Shown: positions 1-9,555 of the stretch, in pieces | Layout: the number at the start of each line of letters is the position of its first letter | How positions within the stretch are numbered: the first letter of the stretch is position 1 | Source of the DNA: Mesorhizobium sp. NZP2077 | GTDB lineage: Bacteria; Pseudomonadota; Alphaproteobacteria; Rhizobiales; Rhizobiaceae | DNA length: 64,000 nucleotides | Assembly (NCBI RefSeq): GCF_013170805.1 | Contig: NZ_CP051293.1 | Location: 1,550,001 to 1,614,000 of the forward strand | Direction: 5' to 3' | The notes under the pieces: generated by a model | What the model was told of the DNA's origin: nothing | Database searches by the model: none | What the model saw: the letters and a program-made list of their open reading frames with translations, nothing else | Translations under genes and position numbers: made by a program

Positions 1-122
1 CTGTCAGCAACTTCTGATGCAGGCATCCCATGCTCGATATAGGCTTCCCCGTGCTCGGCACGCTTGACGCAAACCGGCTTTTCATGTCGATACGCCGGCA
101 AAGAGGGTCCAAGAAACAGCTG

Positions 123-734
123 ATGAACGCGCACCAGGCAAATCCTCCAGGCGAGACCCACACCGCACTGCTTGGCCGGCTGGGCAGCCGGTCCATCGTC
201 TTTGTCGGCCTGATGGGCGCCGGCAAGACGGCGATCGGGCGCAAGGTGGCGACCATGCTTTCGCTGCCCTTCATCGACAGCGACCAGGAGATCGAGAGCG
301 TCTCGCGTATGACCGTGCCCGAGCTGTTCGAGCGCTATGGCGAGAGCGAGTTCAGGGCGCTGGAGCAGCGCGTCATCCTGCGCGTGCTGGAGAACGGCCC
401 GCAGGTGCTGTCGACCGGCGGCGGCGCCTTCATGAACGCGCAGACGCGCGAGGCTATTGCTGCGCATGGCGTGTCGGTGTGGCTGAAGGCCGAACTCGAC
501 CTTTTGATGGACCGCGTTTCCAAGAAGCAGAACCGGCCATTGTTGAAAAGCGCCGATCCCCGCGCCGTGCTGGAGCGGCTGATGGGCGAGCGTTATCCCG
601 TCTATGCGACCGCTGATATCACCGTGCCGACCCGCGACGACCGCAAGGAGGTCATTGCCGCCGAGGTGCTGGACGCACTGTGCCGGCATTTCGGCATCGA
701 TGAAATCGCCGCGACGGGCGAGGTCGAATCGTGA
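123..734 (+). CDS. aroK: Shikimate kinase
   Basis: Cytoplasmic enzyme that phosphorylates shikimate with ATP in the chorismate pathway. The 203-residue product has the P-loop GLMGAGKT at about residues 29-36, the Asp-Ser-Asp shikimate/Mg site at 52-54 and the Gly-Gly-Gly substrate motif at 99-101. The reading frame is open further upstream (in-frame ATGs at 30 and 84), but residues before the ATG at 123 look unlike the family, so this start is preferred; no strong ribosome site decides it. The stop overlaps the aroB GTG by 4 bases, the usual aroK-aroB operon with coupled translation. Identity is secure, the exact start less so. Confidence 0.93.
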   Translation: MNAHQANPPGETHTALLGRLGSRSIVFVGLMGAGKTAIGRKVATMLSLPFIDSDQEIESVSRMTVPELFERYGESEFRALEQRVILRVLENGPQVLSTGGGAFMNAQTREAIAAHGVSVWLKAELDLLMDRVSKKQNRPLLKSADPRAVLERLMGERYPVYATADITVPTRDDRKEVIAAEVLDALCRHFGIDEIAATGEVES

Positions 735-1867
735 GCGCGGATCAGCCCGTCACCGTCGAAGTCGGGCTTGGCGACCGTGCCTACGACATATTGATCGGCT
801 CCGGCCTTTTGTCGCGCGCCGGCGAGGAGATTTCGCGCCGCCTGCCCGGCACGCGCGCCGCCGTCGTCACCGACGAGAATGTCGCCGCGGCGCATCTCCA
901 TACGCTGAAGGCCGGACTCGAGAAGGGTGGCATCCAGCCCACCGTCATCACGATGCCGCCGGGCGAGAAGACCAAGAGCTTTGCCCATCTCGAGGCGGTG
1001 GTCGACGGCGTTCTGGCCGCCAGGCTGGAGCGCGGCGACGTCGTCATTGCGCTTGGCGGCGGCGTCATCGGCGATCTCACCGGTTTTGCCGCCGGCATCG
1101 TGCGGCGCGGCATGAATTTCGTGCAGATCCCGACCTCGCTCCTGGCGCAAGTCGATTCCTCCGTTGGCGGCAAGACCGGCATCAACAGCCCGCGCGGCAA
1201 GAACCTTGTCGGCGTCTTCCTGCAGCCCAAGCTGGTGCTGGCCGACACGGAAGTGCTCGACACGCTGCCGATCCGCGAATTCCGCGCCGGCTATGCCGAA
1301 CTGGCCAAATACGGCCTGATCGACCGGCCGGAATTTTTCGCCTGGCTGGAAGCGAACTGGGAAAAAGTGTTCGCCGGCGGGCCGGAGAGGGGAGAGGCCA
1401 TTGCCGAAGCCTGCCGCGCCAAGGCCGATGTCGTCGCCCGCGACGAGTTCGAGACCGGCGACCGCGCGCTGCTCAATCTCGGCCACACATTCGGCCACGC
1501 GCTCGAAGCCGCCACGCAGTATGATGGAACCCGCCTCGTCCACGGCGAGGGGGTCGCCATCGGCATGGCGCTGGCGCATCGCTTCTCCTCGCGGCTCAAC
1601 CTCGCCAGCCCGGACGACGCGGCGCGCGTCGAGACGCATCTGCGTGCCGTCGGACTGCCCTGGCGGATGGCCGATATTCCTGGCGACCTGCCCGATGCCG
1701 AAGCGCTGCTTTCATTCATCACCCAGGACAAGAAGGTGTTGCGCGGCGCGCTGACCTTCATCCTGACGCGCGGCATCGGCCAGGCTTTTATTGCCAAGGA
1801 CGTGCCGGCTTCGGAAGTGCTGTCGTTCCTCAGGGAAAACCATCCAGCCAACGGGAAAGCCGGCTGA
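731..1867 (+). CDS. aroB: 3-dehydroquinate synthase
   Basis: Converts DAHP to 3-dehydroquinate, the second shikimate-pathway step, using NAD+ and a divalent metal. The 378-residue length is normal. Visible family motifs are the GEKTKSF stretch, the NAD-binding [15 protein letters not shown] region near residue 105, [11 protein letters not shown] near 140, and the metal-binding histidines in [11 protein letters not shown] and HGEGVAIGM. The start is GTG and overlaps the aroK stop by 4 bases (GTGA), so the two are probably translationally coupled. The next gene follows after one base. Confidence 0.96.
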   Translation: MSADQPVTVEVGLGDRAYDILIGSGLLSRAGEEISRRLPGTRAAVVTDENVAAAHLHTLKAGLEKGGIQPTVITMPPGEKTKSFAHLEAVVDGVLAARLERGDVVIALGGGVIGDLTGFAAGIVRRGMNFVQIPTSLLAQVDSSVGGKTGINSPRGKNLVGVFLQPKLVLADTEVLDTLPIREFRAGYAELAKYGLIDRPEFFAWLEANWEKVFAGGPERGEAIAEACRAKADVVARDEFETGDRALLNLGHTFGHALEAATQYDGTRLVHGEGVAIGMALAHRFSSRLNLASPDDAARVETHLRAVGLPWRMADIPGDLPDAEALLSFITQDKKVLRGALTFILTRGIGQAFIAKDVPASEVLSFLRENHPANGKAG

Positions 1868-1868
1868 G

Positions 1869-2753
1869 ATGGACAATGGCTGGACCGTCGTTGCCGTTCT
1901 TGCCATCCTCATCCTGCTGGTCGTTGCCGTGCGCAAGCGCCTTCTCGCCATGTTCGGCTACGAACTGTCGCGCATCGAGCCGCAGCGCTCGAGCCAGGAC
2001 GAGTTGCGCGGCGCGGTCGACGATTTCCGCCGCGACGGCCAGGTGGTGCGCGAGGATCGCGACCGTATCGGCGGCTTGTTCGATCTCGAAGAGCTCGAAG
2101 TCTCCGACATCATGGTCCACCGCACCAACATGCGCTCGGTCAATGCCGACAATGCACCGGAAGCGGTGGTGCGCGAGATTCTGCAGAGCCCGCACACCCG
2201 CATGCCGCTTTGGAAGGGCTCGCTCGACAACATTGTCGGCGTGCTGCACGCCAAGGATCTGCTGCGTGCGTTGAACGAAGTCGGCAACGACTTTTCCAGG
2301 ATCGACGTGATGAAGATCGCCTCGAAACCCTGGTTCGTGCCCGACACGACGACCTTGCAAGAACAGCTCAACGCCTTCCTGCGCCGCAAGGCGCATTTTG
2401 CCGTCGTCGTCGACGAGTATGGCGAGGTCGAGGGGCTGGTGACGCTGGAGGACATCATCGAGGAGATCGTCGGCGAGATCGCCGACGAGCACGATGTCGA
2501 TATACAGGGCGTCAAGCAGGAGGCCGACGGCTCCGTCGTCGTCGACGGCAATGTGCCGATCCGCGACCTGAATCGGGCGCTCGACTGGAACCTGCCGGAC
2601 GAGGAGGCGACCACCATTGCCGGTCTCGTCATCCACGAGGCGCAGTCGATCCCCGATGAGAAGCAGGCCTTCACCTTCCACGGCAAACGCTTCATCGTCA
2701 TGAAGCGCGACAAGAACCGTATCGCCCGGTTGAGGATCAGGCCGGTCACATAA
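1869..2753 (+). CDS. CorC/HlyC-type CBS-pair protein lacking most of the CNNM (DUF21) membrane domain
   Basis: The 294-residue product carries two CBS domains (about residues 70-190, with HTRMPLWKG and VDEYGEVEGLVTLEDIIEEI) and a C-terminal CorC_HlyC domain (about 205-290), the soluble part of CNNM/CorC divalent-cation transporters. Rhizobial homologues recalled from memory are about 430 residues, with a four-helix DUF21 domain first. Here one hydrophobic helix (about residues 6-21) runs directly into AVRKRLLAMFG, which resembles the end of that domain, so about 140-150 residues seem missing in frame. It starts one base after the aroB stop, so no room is left for the missing part. It could be a deletion derivative that no longer transports. 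Confidence 0.85.
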   Translation: MDNGWTVVAVLAILILLVVAVRKRLLAMFGYELSRIEPQRSSQDELRGAVDDFRRDGQVVREDRDRIGGLFDLEELEVSDIMVHRTNMRSVNADNAPEAVVREILQSPHTRMPLWKGSLDNIVGVLHAKDLLRALNEVGNDFSRIDVMKIASKPWFVPDTTTLQEQLNAFLRRKAHFAVVVDEYGEVEGLVTLEDIIEEIVGEIADEHDVDIQGVKQEADGSVVVDGNVPIRDLNRALDWNLPDEEATTIAGLVIHEAQSIPDEKQAFTFHGKRFIVMKRDKNRIARLRIRPVT

Positions 2754-2754
2754 C

Positions 2755-2834
2755 GCAATTCCAGGAAGAGTGTGAACGGTTTTCCCGGGAAAAGCGCGTA
2801 GCGCTTTCCCTTGGGAATTGCGTCAAACAAAGAG
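2755..2834 (+). repeat. 80-bp dispersed palindromic repeat, copy A
   Basis: An 80-base block directly after the CorC-like gene. Its ends are inverted (GCAATTCC at the left; GGAATTGC at 2814-2821, inside the right end), and the centre holds smaller inverted segments such as AAAGCGCGTAGCGCTTT. Nearly the same sequence occurs in reverse orientation at 51985-52064, differing at only a few bases by eye. Both lie just behind a stop codon. It looks like a short rhizobial intergenic repeat; no coding content was seen. Confidence 0.85.
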
Positions 2835-2911
2835 CTGTCAGCCACGTTACCAATCCTTCATTGGAACTTCGTGGCGTCCCGGTGCATTTTGCGCCGGGCA
2901 GCCAGGAGAAA

Positions 2912-3715
2912 ATGATGATCGATCGGCGAACTCTGCTTCTGGCTTCGATGGCGGCTTTTCTGCCGGCCACGACATTTGCACGCCAGTGGTCGCCATCTCC
3001 CAAAACCTTCGACTACGGCCCGGCCAAGCTCGACGTCTATGCGCCGGACGGCGCGAAAAACCTGCCCGTGGTGTTTTTCGTCCATGGCGGGGCGTGGGAG
3101 TTTGGCAAACGCAGCCAGGTGGGCGCCAAGCCGGCCTTCCTGCTAGCCAATGGCTTCTGCTTCGTTTCGATCGATTACCGCATGCTGCCCGATGCCGATG
3201 TCGCCACTCAGGCCAATGACGTCGAGAAGGCCCATGCCTATGTCAGGGCCAACATCGCCGGGCTTGGCGGCGACCCCAAGCGCATTGTTGGCATGGGCCA
3301 TTCGGCCGGTTGCCACCTGATTGCGCTGACCAGCATGCGCGGTGGATTGCCCGGTGTCGCTGGGCTGCTGCTCGACGATACCAGGGCCTATGATCTCGCG
3401 GGGCTTGAGAAAAATGGCGGCATGGTGAGGGCTTATGCCCGCGTGTTTTCCGATCCCTCGCAATGGACGGCACTGTCGCCGGCAAGCTATGTCGATGGCC
3501 GCAAGCATCCGCCGACTTTCATCGCTTATTCCAGGGCGTCCGGCCGTGGCGAGGATTCGAAAGCCTTCGCCGAGCGCCTGCGCGCCACCGGTACCAAAGT
3601 CACCCTGTTCGACGGCAGCGCCTATACGCACATGTCGATCAATCACGATTTCGGCGAAGATGGTGATGCGCTGACGGCGGCTGCGCTGACATTCCTGAAA
3701 TCGACGGTCGGCTGA
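2912..3715 (+). CDS. Exported alpha/beta hydrolase (carboxylesterase-like)
   Basis: A 267-residue alpha/beta-hydrolase-fold protein of the carboxylesterase/hormone-sensitive-lipase type. The HGG oxyanion motif is in FFVHGGAWEFG (about residues 55-65), the nucleophile elbow is GHSAG (about 129-133), and a late His in THMSINHDF is the likely catalytic base. The N-terminus is Met-Met-Ile-Asp-Arg-Arg then a hydrophobic stretch ending in Ala-Arg, a probable signal peptide. The ATG at 2912 is chosen because AGGAG lies just upstream and it gives the signal peptide directly; an ATG at 2861 is in frame but less convincing. The substrate cannot be predicted. Confidence 0.85.
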   Translation: MMIDRRTLLLASMAAFLPATTFARQWSPSPKTFDYGPAKLDVYAPDGAKNLPVVFFVHGGAWEFGKRSQVGAKPAFLLANGFCFVSIDYRMLPDADVATQANDVEKAHAYVRANIAGLGGDPKRIVGMGHSAGCHLIALTSMRGGLPGVAGLLLDDTRAYDLAGLEKNGGMVRAYARVFSDPSQWTALSPASYVDGRKHPPTFIAYSRASGRGEDSKAFAERLRATGTKVTLFDGSAYTHMSINHDFGEDGDALTAAALTFLKSTVG

Positions 3716-3835
3716 TCGCTGCCGACTTTCCGTTTGACCATCCCTGCAACTGGATCATGCCAAAAGCGGCGGCGGGATATTGCCGTGCGGACATCCGTGG
3801 GTGCAATTGCTCTTCATGAGAGGGAGAAAAATTGC

Positions 3836-5389
3836 ATGAATGGCGCCGATGTCTTGTGCGACGTGCTGCTGGCCAATGATGTGACGGTCTGTTTCGCCAA
3901 TCCCGGCACGTCCGAAATGCATTTCGTTGCCGCCCTTGACCGCAAACCGCAGATGCGTTGCGTGCTCGGCCTGTTCGAGGGCGTGGTGACCGGTGCCGCT
4001 GACGGCTATGCGCGTATGACCGACCGCCCGGCCGCGACGCTGCTGCACACAGGCCCGGGCCTGGCCAACGGGCTGGCCAACATGCACAACGCCCGCCGCG
4101 CCAGAACGCCGATGATCAACATCGTCGGCGACCATGCCTCCTACCATCTGCCGCTCGATGCGCCGCTGACCAGCGATATCGAAGGCCTGGCGGCGCCAAT
4201 GTCCAACTGGGTGCGACGTATTTCGGGGCCAGCCGACGTCCAGCCGGCCACCGAGGCGGCTTTCCGCGCCTCGCTGACGCCGCCCTGCGTCACGACGCTG
4301 ATCCTGCCGGCGGATGCTGCATGGGGCGGCGCCAACCCGGTCACACCGGGCAAGGTCGTTCTTTCACCGCCACCGGCCGTCGACAGGGATGTCGTGCGCC
4401 AGACCGCCGCTGCGATCCGTGCGGCTCCGGGCCGTGTCGGCATGATCGTTCGTGGGCGGGCGGGGCGGGCCGATGCGCTCGAGATCGCCGGCCAGATCTC
4501 GACGGCCTGCGATGTCCGCCTGTTCAGCGAGGTTTTGATCGCGCGGATGCAACGCGGCCGCGGGCGCGTCGCGCCGACCCGCATTCCCTATCCAATCGAT
4601 GCGGCGACGGCATTGCTGAGGGACATCGATGTTCTGGTGCTGGTCGGCGGTAAGGAGCCGGTCGCGTTCTTCGCCTATCCGGGAAAACCGGGACGGCTGG
4701 TCCGCGACGACTGCCAGGTGCTGACGCTTGCCTCGCATGGTCAGGACCTGAATGCGGCGCTGGAAGCACTGCGCGACGAACTCGGCGTCAAGCCATCGCA
4801 GCAGACGTTGGTCGCGACCGCTTTCCCGGACGAAACTGCGCCGAGCGGCAAGCTCACGGACGACGCCATCGCACTGTCGGTGGCGCGCAAGCTGCCGGAC
4901 AATGCGATCGTCTGCGACGAGGCCGTCACCTCGGCGCGGCGCTTCTTCGCGCTGTCGGCCTTTGCCGCGCCGCACGACTACATGATGGGCACCGGCGGAT
5001 CGATCGGCGGCGGCATTCCGATGGCCACCGGGGCGGCGATCGCCTGCCCGGACCGAAAGGTGATCAATCTGGAGGCCGATGGCAGCGGTATGTATACGGT
5101 GCAGGGTCTGTGGACGCAGGCGCGGGAAAACCTCGACGTGCTGACGATCGTCTTTGCCAACCGCACCTACGCAATCCTGCACGGCGAGATGCGCAATGTC
5201 GGCGTCAATGCGATCGGCGAGAACGCCAGACGCATGCTCGACCTCGACCATCCCGCGCTGGACTGGGTGTTGCTGGCCAAAGGCATGGGCGTGGAGGCGG
5301 CGCGTGCCGACACATGCGAGCTGTTCGACGCACTGCTGGACAGCGCCCTGTCGCGTCGCGGGCCGTTTCTCATCCAAGCGGTGATCTGA
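3836..5389 (+). CDS. Thiamine-diphosphate enzyme, acetolactate-synthase large-subunit family
   Basis: A 517-residue ThDP-dependent enzyme. The N-terminal pyrimidine-binding domain has the activating Glu in LGLFEGVVTGAADGYARM (about residue 50), the middle domain is degenerate, and the C-terminal domain has the ThDP/Mg motif EADGSGMYTVQ followed by the Asn of FANRTYAIL. GTGGSIGGGIPMATGAAIA precedes it. It is somewhat shorter than anabolic IlvB (about 560-590), and no ilvH regulatory subunit is adjacent, so biosynthetic acetolactate synthase is unlikely; a 2-oxo-acid decarboxylase or catabolic carboligase is possible. The ATG at 3836 has a GGGAG ribosome site upstream. Family is confident, substrate unknown. 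Confidence 0.85.
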   Translation: MNGADVLCDVLLANDVTVCFANPGTSEMHFVAALDRKPQMRCVLGLFEGVVTGAADGYARMTDRPAATLLHTGPGLANGLANMHNARRARTPMINIVGDHASYHLPLDAPLTSDIEGLAAPMSNWVRRISGPADVQPATEAAFRASLTPPCVTTLILPADAAWGGANPVTPGKVVLSPPPAVDRDVVRQTAAAIRAAPGRVGMIVRGRAGRADALEIAGQISTACDVRLFSEVLIARMQRGRGRVAPTRIPYPIDAATALLRDIDVLVLVGGKEPVAFFAYPGKPGRLVRDDCQVLTLASHGQDLNAALEALRDELGVKPSQQTLVATAFPDETAPSGKLTDDAIALSVARKLPDNAIVCDEAVTSARRFFALSAFAAPHDYMMGTGGSIGGGIPMATGAAIACPDRKVINLEADGSGMYTVQGLWTQARENLDVLTIVFANRTYAILHGEMRNVGVNAIGENARRMLDLDHPALDWVLLAKGMGVEAARADTCELFDALLDSALSRRGPFLIQAVI

Positions 5390-5419
5390 GCGCCCCGCAG
5401 ACGCGAGAGCGGGTCTAGC

Positions 5420-5722
5420 CTACCAGCGGGTCTTTTCGCCGGGAGCGGCCGGCTCGATCGCCAGCGCATGCACGCCGGCTTTCAGTTCGTCGGCCAGCAA
5501 TTCGTTGACGGCGCGGTGCCGGTCGATGCGGCTCATGCCGGCAAAGACCGGCGAGATGACACGGACGCGAAAATGTGTTTCGCCAGTTCCGTCATAGGCG
5601 CCGTGATGGTCGGAGCCGTGATGGTGATGGCCGGCGTGGAGATGGCTTTCGTTGATGATGACCAGCCGCTCCGGCGAAAATGCCTTGTTGAGCTTGTCTT
5701 CCATGGTCGTCTGTATGGACAT
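5420..5722 (-). CDS. bolA: BolA family protein with a histidine-rich insert
   Basis: A 100-residue BolA-fold protein; members partner monothiol glutaredoxins to hold or deliver [2Fe-2S] clusters and take part in iron and stress regulation. The conserved core helix HRAVNELLADEL and the C-terminal VHALAIEP strand are clear. Between strand 1 and the helix is His-Leu-His-Ala-Gly-His-His-His-His-Gly-Ser-Asp-His-His (residues 27-40), longer and richer in His than most family members. It is transcribed away from the J-protein/cobS/cobT genes, a neighbourhood typical of rhizobia. Confidence 0.92.
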   Translation of the reverse strand: MSIQTTMEDKLNKAFSPERLVIINESHLHAGHHHHGSDHHGAYDGTGETHFRVRVISPVFAGMSRIDRHRAVNELLADELKAGVHALAIEPAAPGEKTRW

Positions 5723-5760
5723 CGCCGTCTCCCTTCACCACATATGCCTGGCGCACCAGC

Positions 5761-5784
5761 GTGAAAACCGGAAACCGGTTTCAC
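5761..5784. repeat. Short inverted repeat in the bolA / J-protein divergent region
   Basis: GTGAAAACCGG followed by two bases and ACCGGTTTCAC forms a near-perfect 24-base palindrome about 40 bases upstream of the bolA start. Similar GAAACCGGTTTC palindromes are common between rhizobial genes; it could be a repeat remnant or a protein site. No function is claimed. Confidence 0.5.
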
Positions 5785-5914
5785 AAGGGGGGGCGCTGTT
5801 TCGCAACTAAATTCGCCATTCGCCTGCTTTAGGCCGCGATTCAGCGGTTAGGGCGATGATCGCGAAAATGTCAATTCTTGTTTCGCATCTGCGAACGCCC
5901 CATAAATGGGTTAG

Positions 5915-6535
5915 ATGAAGCCGTATCCCAAATATTTCGAGAAGATTCGCGTCCGCCCCGACAAGGACGCGGAGCTGAAGTCGCACTCGCCGATTTGCCA
6001 GTGGGACGGCTGCAAGGAAGCGGGCACTCATCGCGCGCCGGTCGGGCGGATGAAGGAAGGCGAGTATTTCCGTTTCTGCTTCGACCATGTGCGCGAGTAC
6101 AACAAGGGCTTCAACTATTTCTCCGGCGTGCCGGACACCGAGGTCGCGCGCTTCCAGAAGGAAGCCATGACCGGCCATCGGCCGACCTGGAAGATGGGCG
6201 TCAACGGCGCCTCGACGCGTTCATCGCCCGATATTGCCCAGCATCGATCAGGCCGCGCCGGCTATTACAACCGCATGCGCGACCCGTTCGACCTGTTCAA
6301 GGGGCCGAAGGATCCGCGCGAGGCGCGCGAGCGCAAGGCCAAGCCGCTTGAGGCCAAGGCGCTGGAAACGCTTGGCCTTGATACAAAGGCGACTGGCAAG
6401 GATATCAAGGCGCGCTATAAGGAACTGGTGAAACGTCACCATCCGGATGCGAATGGTGGCGACAGAGGTTCGGAAGACCGGTTCCGCGATGTGCTGCAGG
6501 CCTATCGCGTGCTCAAACAGGCGGGCCTGTGCTGA
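5915..6535 (+). CDS. J-domain (DnaJ-like) protein with N-terminal Cys/His region
   Basis: A 206-residue protein. The C-terminal part (about residues 145-206) is a J domain: LETLGLDTKATGKDIKARYKEL, then the diagnostic His-Pro-Asp near residue 174 and a helix ending in AYRVLKQAG. It should stimulate an Hsp70 ATPase. The N-terminal 80 residues are a separate region with Cys-X4-Cys (CQWDGC), a following His, and Cys-X2-His (CFDHV), a possible metal-binding fold. It starts at the ATG of MKPYPKYFEKIRVRP. It precedes cobS and cobT and may help assemble or recycle the AAA+/VWA chelatase subunits; that link rests on context only. Confidence 0.9.
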   Translation: MKPYPKYFEKIRVRPDKDAELKSHSPICQWDGCKEAGTHRAPVGRMKEGEYFRFCFDHVREYNKGFNYFSGVPDTEVARFQKEAMTGHRPTWKMGVNGASTRSSPDIAQHRSGRAGYYNRMRDPFDLFKGPKDPREARERKAKPLEAKALETLGLDTKATGKDIKARYKELVKRHHPDANGGDRGSEDRFRDVLQAYRVLKQAGLC

Positions 6536-6658
6536 GCGACCCTATGGTTTGTGTCGTTTTCCAACTTTCATAAGGTTGGAAAACGCTTTAAGACCGCCCC
6601 CGAACAAAATCGATTGCCGGCGAAACGGGACGTTTCGCCCGTGGAGACGTTGAGAGAT

Positions 6659-7645
6659 ATGAACAAGGTCGATCGCGACATCGCCAACCTGCCCGACACG
6701 ACGGTGTCGGTGAAGGAGAAATTCGGCTTCGAGTCCAAGATGGTGGTGCCGGCCTATTCGGTAACCAGCGAACATGTGCCTGACATTGATCCGGACTATC
6801 TGTTCGACAAGGCGACGACGCTGGCGATCCTCGCCGGCTTTGCCTACAACCGCCGCGTCATGGTGTCGGGCTATCACGGTACCGGCAAATCGACCCATAT
6901 CGAACAGGTTGCCGCCCGGCTCAACTGGCCCTGCGTGCGCGTCAACCTCGACAGCCATGTCAGCCGTATCGATCTCGTCGGCAAGGACGCGATCGTCGTC
7001 AAGGACGGTTTGCAGATCACCGAATTCCGCGACGGCATCCTGCCCTGGGCCTACCAGCACAATGTCGCGCTGTGCTTCGACGAGTACGATGCCGGCCGTC
7101 CGGACGTGATGTTCGTCATCCAGCGCGTGCTGGAATCGTCGGGCCGGCTGACGCTGCTCGACCAGAGCCGGGTCATCCGTCCGCATCCGGCGTTCCGGCT
7201 GTTCTCGACCGCCAACACGGTGGGCCTGGGCGACACGACAGGTCTTTATCACGGCACGCAGCAGATCAACCAGGCGCAGATGGACCGCTGGTCGATCGTC
7301 ACCACGCTGAACTACCTGCCGCACGACAATGAAGTCGCCATCGTGCTGGCCAAGGCCAAGCACTATCGCGACGGCAAGGGCAAGGACATCGTCAACAAGA
7401 TGGTGCGCGTCGCCGACATGACGCGCTCGGCCTTCATCAATGGCGATCTGTCGACTGTGATGAGCCCGCGTACCGTGATCACCTGGGCCGAGAATGCCGA
7501 GATATTCGGCAATATCGGCATGGCGTTCCGGCTGACCTTCCTCAACAAGTGCGACGAACTGGAACGCTCGGTGGTGGCCGAGTTCTACCAGCGCGCCTTC
7601 GGCGAGGATCTGCCCGAAAGCGCCGCCAACGTGGTGCTGGGCTAA
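6659..7645 (+). CDS. cobS: Cobaltochelatase subunit CobS (AAA+ ATPase)
   Basis: AAA+ motor subunit of the aerobic CobNST cobaltochelatase, which inserts Co2+ into hydrogenobyrinic acid a,c-diamide during vitamin B12 synthesis. The 328-residue product has Walker [10 protein letters not shown] (about residues 71-79), Walker [11 protein letters not shown] (about 138-147), sensor 1 [11 protein letters not shown], and the MoxR-like core. The ATG at 6659 is used because the frame upstream (to 6551) is unlike the family. cobT follows after 11 bases; cobN is not in this window. Confidence 0.95.
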   Translation: MNKVDRDIANLPDTTVSVKEKFGFESKMVVPAYSVTSEHVPDIDPDYLFDKATTLAILAGFAYNRRVMVSGYHGTGKSTHIEQVAARLNWPCVRVNLDSHVSRIDLVGKDAIVVKDGLQITEFRDGILPWAYQHNVALCFDEYDAGRPDVMFVIQRVLESSGRLTLLDQSRVIRPHPAFRLFSTANTVGLGDTTGLYHGTQQINQAQMDRWSIVTTLNYLPHDNEVAIVLAKAKHYRDGKGKDIVNKMVRVADMTRSAFINGDLSTVMSPRTVITWAENAEIFGNIGMAFRLTFLNKCDELERSVVAEFYQRAFGEDLPESAANVVLG

Positions 7646-7656
7646 GCAGGGTCTCG

Positions 7657-9555
7657 ATGGCGGGTCCGGGCGACAACACGCGTAACAAGTCGAAGACGGG
7701 GTCTGAAGCCGACAGCTTCAAGCGCGCCGTCACCGTCTGCATGCGCGCCATTGCCGGCGACAAGGAATTGGAAGTCGGTTTCGCCAAGGACAGGCCGGCG
7801 CTTGCCGGCAGCCGCGCGCGTTTGCCCGAACTGCCGAAGAAGGCGTCGAAGACAGATATTGCGATCACCCGCGGGCTCGGCGATTCCATGGCGCTGAAGC
7901 GCGCCTGCCACGATGCGCGCATCCACACCAAGCTTGCACCGGAAGGCAAGGCGGCCCGCGCCATCTATGACGCGGTCGAGCAGGCCCGTGTCGAGGCGAT
8001 CGGCAGCCGCGCCATGCAAGGCGTCGCCGACAATATCGGCTCGATGCTGGAAGACAAATACGCCAAGGCCAACCTTGTCGACGTCAAGGACAAGGCCGAC
8101 GCACCGATCGAGGAAGCGCTAGCGCTGATGGTGCGCGAGAAGCTGACCGGCCGGCCGGTGCCGAAGAGCGGCGAGCGGCTGGTCGAGCTGTGGCGGCCCT
8201 GGGTCGAGGAAAAGGCCAAGGCCGACCTCGACGGGCTGTCGGCCAAGCTCGGCGACCAGCAGGCCTTCGCCCGCGTCGTGCGCGAGATGCTCGCCTCCAT
8301 GGAGATGGCCGAGGAACTCGGCGACGACCAGGAGACCGAAGACTCCGAGGACAATGACGACAACCAGCCGCAAGGCGAGGAGCAGAGCGAGGAGGGCGGC
8401 GAAGAGGATTCCGGCTCCGAGCAGTCGCAGTCCGAGGATGCCGAGGCGTCGGCCGATGACGAGCAGTCGTCCGAGACGGAGGCGTCCGATGCCACCGCCG
8501 ACGACCTGTCCGACGATGACGATGCGGATGCCGAGACGCCCGGCGAGGCTAGGCGCAATGACAATCCTTTCACCAATCTGCCGAAGGAAATCGACTACAA
8601 GGTCTACACCACCGCTTTCGACGAGACGGTTGGCGCCGAGGAGCTTTGCGAAGAAGAAGAGCTCGACCGGCTCCGCGCCTTCCTTGACAAGCAGCTGGCC
8701 AATCTGTCCGGCGTCGTCGGACGGCTGGCCAATCGGTTGCAGCGCCGCTTGATGGCGCAGCAGAATCGCTCCTGGGATTTCGACCTCGAGGAAGGCTACC
8801 TCGACCCGGCGCGGCTGGTGCGCGTCGTCATCGACCCGATGCAGCCGCTGTCCTTCAAGCAGGAACGCGACACCAAATTCCGCGACACGGTGGTGACGCT
8901 GGTGCTCGACAATTCGGGCTCGATGCGCGGCCGGCCGATCACGGTCGCCGCCACCTGCGCCGATATTTTGGCGCGCACGCTGGAGCGCTGCGGCGTCTCG
9001 GTCGAGATCCTCGGCTTCACCACGCGCGCGTGGAAGGGCGGACAGGCGCGCGAGAAATGGCTGAAGGACGGCAAGCCGCCGAACCCCGGCCGGCTCAATG
9101 ATCTGCGCCACATCATCTACAAATCCGCCGACCATCCGTGGCGGCGGGCACGGCGCAATCTCGGCCTGATGATGCGCGAAGGCCTGCTCAAGGAAAACAT
9201 CGACGGTGAGGCGCTGCTGTGGGCGCACAACCGGCTGATCGCCCGGCCGGAGCAGCGCAAGATCCTGATGATGATCTCGGACGGCGCGCCGGTCGACGAT
9301 TCGACGCTGTCGGTCAATCCGGGCAACTATCTGGAGCGCCATCTGCGCGCCGTTATCGAACTGATCGAAACGCGCTCGCCGGTGGAACTGCTGGCCATCG
9401 GCATCGGCCATGACGTCACGCGCTACTACCGCCGCGCCGTCACCATCGTCGATGCCGAGGAACTGGCCGGCGCCATGACCGAGCAACTGGCTTCGCTGTT
9501 TGCCGAGGAAAGCGCCCGCGACACGCGGCGCGGCGGCATGCGGCGCGCTGGATGA
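7657..9555 (+). CDS. cobT: Cobaltochelatase subunit CobT (VWA domain)
   Basis: Partner of CobS in the aerobic cobaltochelatase. The product is 632 residues: an N-terminal helical region, a very acidic low-complexity stretch (about residues 217-300, mostly Glu, Asp, Ser and Gln), and a C-terminal von Willebrand A domain whose MIDAS motif Asp-Asn-Ser-Gly-Ser lies near residue 415. This order is typical of CobT, and the length matches rhizobial homologues. The ATG at 7657 follows the cobS stop by 11 bases. Its stop overlaps the ATG of the next gene by 4 bases. Confidence 0.95.
   Translation: MAGPGDNTRNKSKTGSEADSFKRAVTVCMRAIAGDKELEVGFAKDRPALAGSRARLPELPKKASKTDIAITRGLGDSMALKRACHDARIHTKLAPEGKAARAIYDAVEQARVEAIGSRAMQGVADNIGSMLEDKYAKANLVDVKDKADAPIEEALALMVREKLTGRPVPKSGERLVELWRPWVEEKAKADLDGLSAKLGDQQAFARVVREMLASMEMAEELGDDQETEDSEDNDDNQPQGEEQSEEGGEEDSGSEQSQSEDAEASADDEQSSETEASDATADDLSDDDDADAETPGEARRNDNPFTNLPKEIDYKVYTTAFDETVGAEELCEEEELDRLRAFLDKQLANLSGVVGRLANRLQRRLMAQQNRSWDFDLEEGYLDPARLVRVVIDPMQPLSFKQERDTKFRDTVVTLVLDNSGSMRGRPITVAATCADILARTLERCGVSVEILGFTTRAWKGGQAREKWLKDGKPPNPGRLNDLRHIIYKSADHPWRRARRNLGLMMREGLLKENIDGEALLWAHNRLIARPEQRKILMMISDGAPVDDSTLSVNPGNYLERHLRAVIELIETRSPVELLAIGIGHDVTRYYRRAVTIVDAEELAGAMTEQLASLFAEESARDTRRGGMRRAG

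Noticed and set aside
64..92. TTGACG then TCGATA as an aroK promoter
   Set aside because: The -10 match is weak and the upstream sequence is missing from the window, so it is not listed.
602..1639. Long minus-strand reading frame opposite aroK/aroB
   Set aside because: High-GC mirror frame with no recognisable motif, low-complexity residues and full overlap with two certain genes.
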